A stretch of DNA of 64,000 nucleotides from the NCBI RefSeq assembly GCF_000382425.1, contig NZ_KB908297.1, positions 62,001 through 126,000 of the forward strand, in the 5' to 3' direction. Each line of letters begins with the position of its first letter. Within the stretch, counting starts at the first letter, position 1. This stretch comes from Empedobacter brevis NBRC 14943 = ATCC 43319 (GTDB lineage Bacteria; Bacteroidota; Bacteroidia; Flavobacteriales; Weeksellaceae). The notes beneath the pieces are model-generated. The model was not told where the DNA came from. It did not search any database and was given only the letters and a program-made list of their open reading frames with translations. Below are positions 62,756 to 64,000 of this stretch, piece after piece. The translations under genes were made by a program, and so were the position numbers.

Positions 62756-62759
62756 TTTG
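62752..62759 (+). promoter_or_regulatory. -7 element of tig
   Basis: TACATTTG followed by C matches TAnnTTTG; 19 bases before the ATG at 62779. Confidence 0.65.
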
Positions 62760-62778
62760 CACTCCAAATTTAAGGTAG

Positions 62779-64000
62779 ATGAATATTACTAAAAATACAA
62801 CAGACAAATTAAACGCAGTATTAACTGTAACTGTTGATAAGGCAGATTATCAAGAAAAAGTAGTTGACGTATTAAACCAATACAGAAAAACAGCTAACAT
62901 CAAAGGTTTCCGTAAAGGACAAGTTCCGATGAGTTTTGTAAAAAAACAATACGAACAAGCTGTTATTTTTGATACAGTTAACGAAATTTTACAAAAAAGT
63001 GTTTCTGATTACATCAACACAGAAAAATTATCAATCTTAGGAAATCCAGTTCCAGTTATAAAAGATGTTGATTGGGATGCTGATCAATTATCATTTGACT
63101 TTGAACTAGGATTAGCACCAGAATTTGATGTTGATTTATCGAAAGTTGAAGTTGAAAGCTACAAAGTGAAAGTTGCTGATGATGAAATCCAAAAATATGT
63201 TGACAATTTTGCTTCACGTTTCGGATCATTAAAATCTTTAACTGAGGCTGAAGCTGAAGCTGTATTAAAAGTTGAAGCTGCAGTAGAAGGACAAGAAGCT
63301 AAACCAACATTTATTCGTTTAGAAGAGTTAAAAGATGCATCGGCTTTTATCGGTAAAAAAGTTGGTGATGTTGTAGAAGTAAATTCTAATGATATTTTTG
63401 ACACTGCTGAAGAAGCTGCTCAACAATTGAACACAGAAGTTTCTGAAGAAGGAACTAAAGTAGCTTATACAATCAAAGAAATTAACAAAGCTGAAAAAGC
63501 AGAAGTTAACCAAGAATTATTTGATAAAGTATATGGAGAAGGAGCTGTAGATACTGAAGAAGCTTTCCGTAACAAAATCAAAGAAGAGTCAGAGAACATG
63601 TACAACAAAGAATCTGACAAACAAATTATCAATGATGTTGTCGCTAAATTATTAGATACCGTAAAATTTGATTTACCAACAGAATTTTTAACAAAATGGT
63701 TAATTACTTCTAACGAAAATGTAACTTCTGAAGAACAAGCGAAAGAAGAATTGACAAAGATGGACAAAGGTTTACGTTACCAATTAATAGAAGCTAAAAT
63801 TGCTGAAGTTAACAACGTAGAAGTAAATGCTGAGGAAGTAAAAGAAGCTGCTTTTGCCGCAATCAAAGATCAATTAAAAATGTACGGTCAAACTTCTATT
63901 CCTGAAGAAACATTACAACAAATTGCAATGTCTGCTTTACAAAATCAGGAAGAATACAACCGTTTATCATACCAAGTGTTTACAGACAAAATGTTAGACA
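62779..64000 (+). CDS. tig: Trigger factor, 3' truncated
   Basis: Ribosome-associated chaperone for nascent chains. 407 codons are visible and the frame is still open at the window end. The ribosome-binding loop is IKGFRKGQVPMSFVKKQYE (near residue 42), followed by the discontinuous chaperone domain. The region of residues about 150-245 replaces or forms the PPIase part and is rich in Glu and Ala (TEAEAEAVLKVEAAVEGQEA), weakly matching FKBP, as usual in Bacteroidota. The upstream promoter supports this ATG. In many bacteria clpP-clpX follow, but they are out of view. Confidence 0.95.
   Translation, partial: MNITKNTTDKLNAVLTVTVDKADYQEKVVDVLNQYRKTANIKGFRKGQVPMSFVKKQYEQAVIFDTVNEILQKSVSDYINTEKLSILGNPVPVIKDVDWDADQLSFDFELGLAPEFDVDLSKVEVESYKVKVADDEIQKYVDNFASRFGSLKSLTEAEAEAVLKVEAAVEGQEAKPTFIRLEELKDASAFIGKKVGDVVEVNSNDIFDTAEEAAQQLNTEVSEEGTKVAYTIKEINKAEKAEVNQELFDKVYGEGAVDTEEAFRNKIKEESENMYNKESDKQIINDVVAKLLDTVKFDLPTEFLTKWLITSNENVTSEEQAKEELTKMDKGLRYQLIEAKIAEVNNVEVNAEEVKEAAFAAIKDQLKMYGQTSIPEETLQQIAMSALQNQEEYNRLSYQVFTDKMLD

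Noticed and set aside
1-64000. tRNA, rRNA, CRISPR array, insertion sequence or prophage
   Set aside because: Reading through the gaps showed no cloverleaf, no regularly spaced direct repeats, no transposase or integrase motifs, and no phage structural genes. A tRNAscan/Infernal run would settle the RNA part.

Overview
The window looks like a chromosomal segment of a Bacteroidota bacterium, class Flavobacteriia. By eye about one third of the bases are G+C. Three secreted proteins carry C-terminal type IX secretion (T9SS) sorting domains, and a PorT-like T9SS component is present. Promoters follow the Bacteroidota pattern (TTG/TTTG about 17-23 bases upstream of TAnnTTTG) and ribosome binding sites are weak. 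Families typical of the group, such as the DUF3078 barrels and the Bacteroidota LptD-like protein, are present. Gene content suggests Weeksellaceae, possibly Empedobacter or a close relative; that is an inference from gene style, not a database match. I saw no rRNA, tRNA, CRISPR array, insertion sequence or prophage.

Layout. 1-12.2 kb: the 3' part of a secreted M36 metalloprotease, a KAS III-like enzyme plus aroC (minus strand), menaquinone methylation (ubiE/menG) next to porT, an acyl-CoA dehydrogenase, an FAH-family enzyme, the ribosomal cluster rplM-rpsI-rpsB-tsf with a structured leader before rpsB, and a tiny secreted protein that is almost only a T9SS sorting domain. 12.2-31.9 kb: a lipoprotein Mn-type superoxide dismutase, an orphan coiled-coil membrane protein, the haem block hemA-hemC-hemD-hemE divergent from an AraC-type regulator, a secreted endonuclease I, a four-gene exported operon with three paralogues, ruvB-DUF1272-queG, hemH, two tandem DUF3078 barrels, a gene split by an in-frame stop, hutI, and a conserved unknown. 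31.9-45.1 kb: yicC-gmk, a hydrolase, a cell-wall peptidase with an O-methyltransferase, acs, mutS with an M48 lipoprotein, a SpoU-type RNA methyltransferase, and three tandem secreted paralogues with a predicted jelly-roll C-terminus. 45.1-64 kb: GNAT, dgt, lemA plus two TPM proteins, an envelope and Fe-S block (amidase, MlaD, Fe-S membrane protein, HAD, CCG protein), lptD-ridA-unknown-pdxA, yceD-rpmF, accB-accC, and the 5' part of tig.

How the genes fit together. Most are housekeeping. The haem genes cover glutamyl-tRNA reduction through uroporphyrinogen III decarboxylation, with ferrochelatase about 7 kb away; hemB, hemL and the oxidative steps are not here. The yceD-rpmF-accB-accC order links ribosome and fatty-acid synthesis as in many bacteria. 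Envelope biogenesis (LptD, MlaD, amidase, PorT, DUF3078, M48) is prominent. Several start codons were moved downstream because the longer reading frame begins inside a clear -7 promoter element.

I found no convincing new defence or mobile system. The best second looks are: the perfect 10-bp inverted repeat straddling the araC-type promoter opposite hemA; the nested hairpin leader of rpsB; the two tandem triplets of exported paralogues; the stand-alone T9SS sorting domain; the single in-frame amber stop near 28.96 kb; and terminators whose arm or T-tract doubles as the next gene's -7 element.
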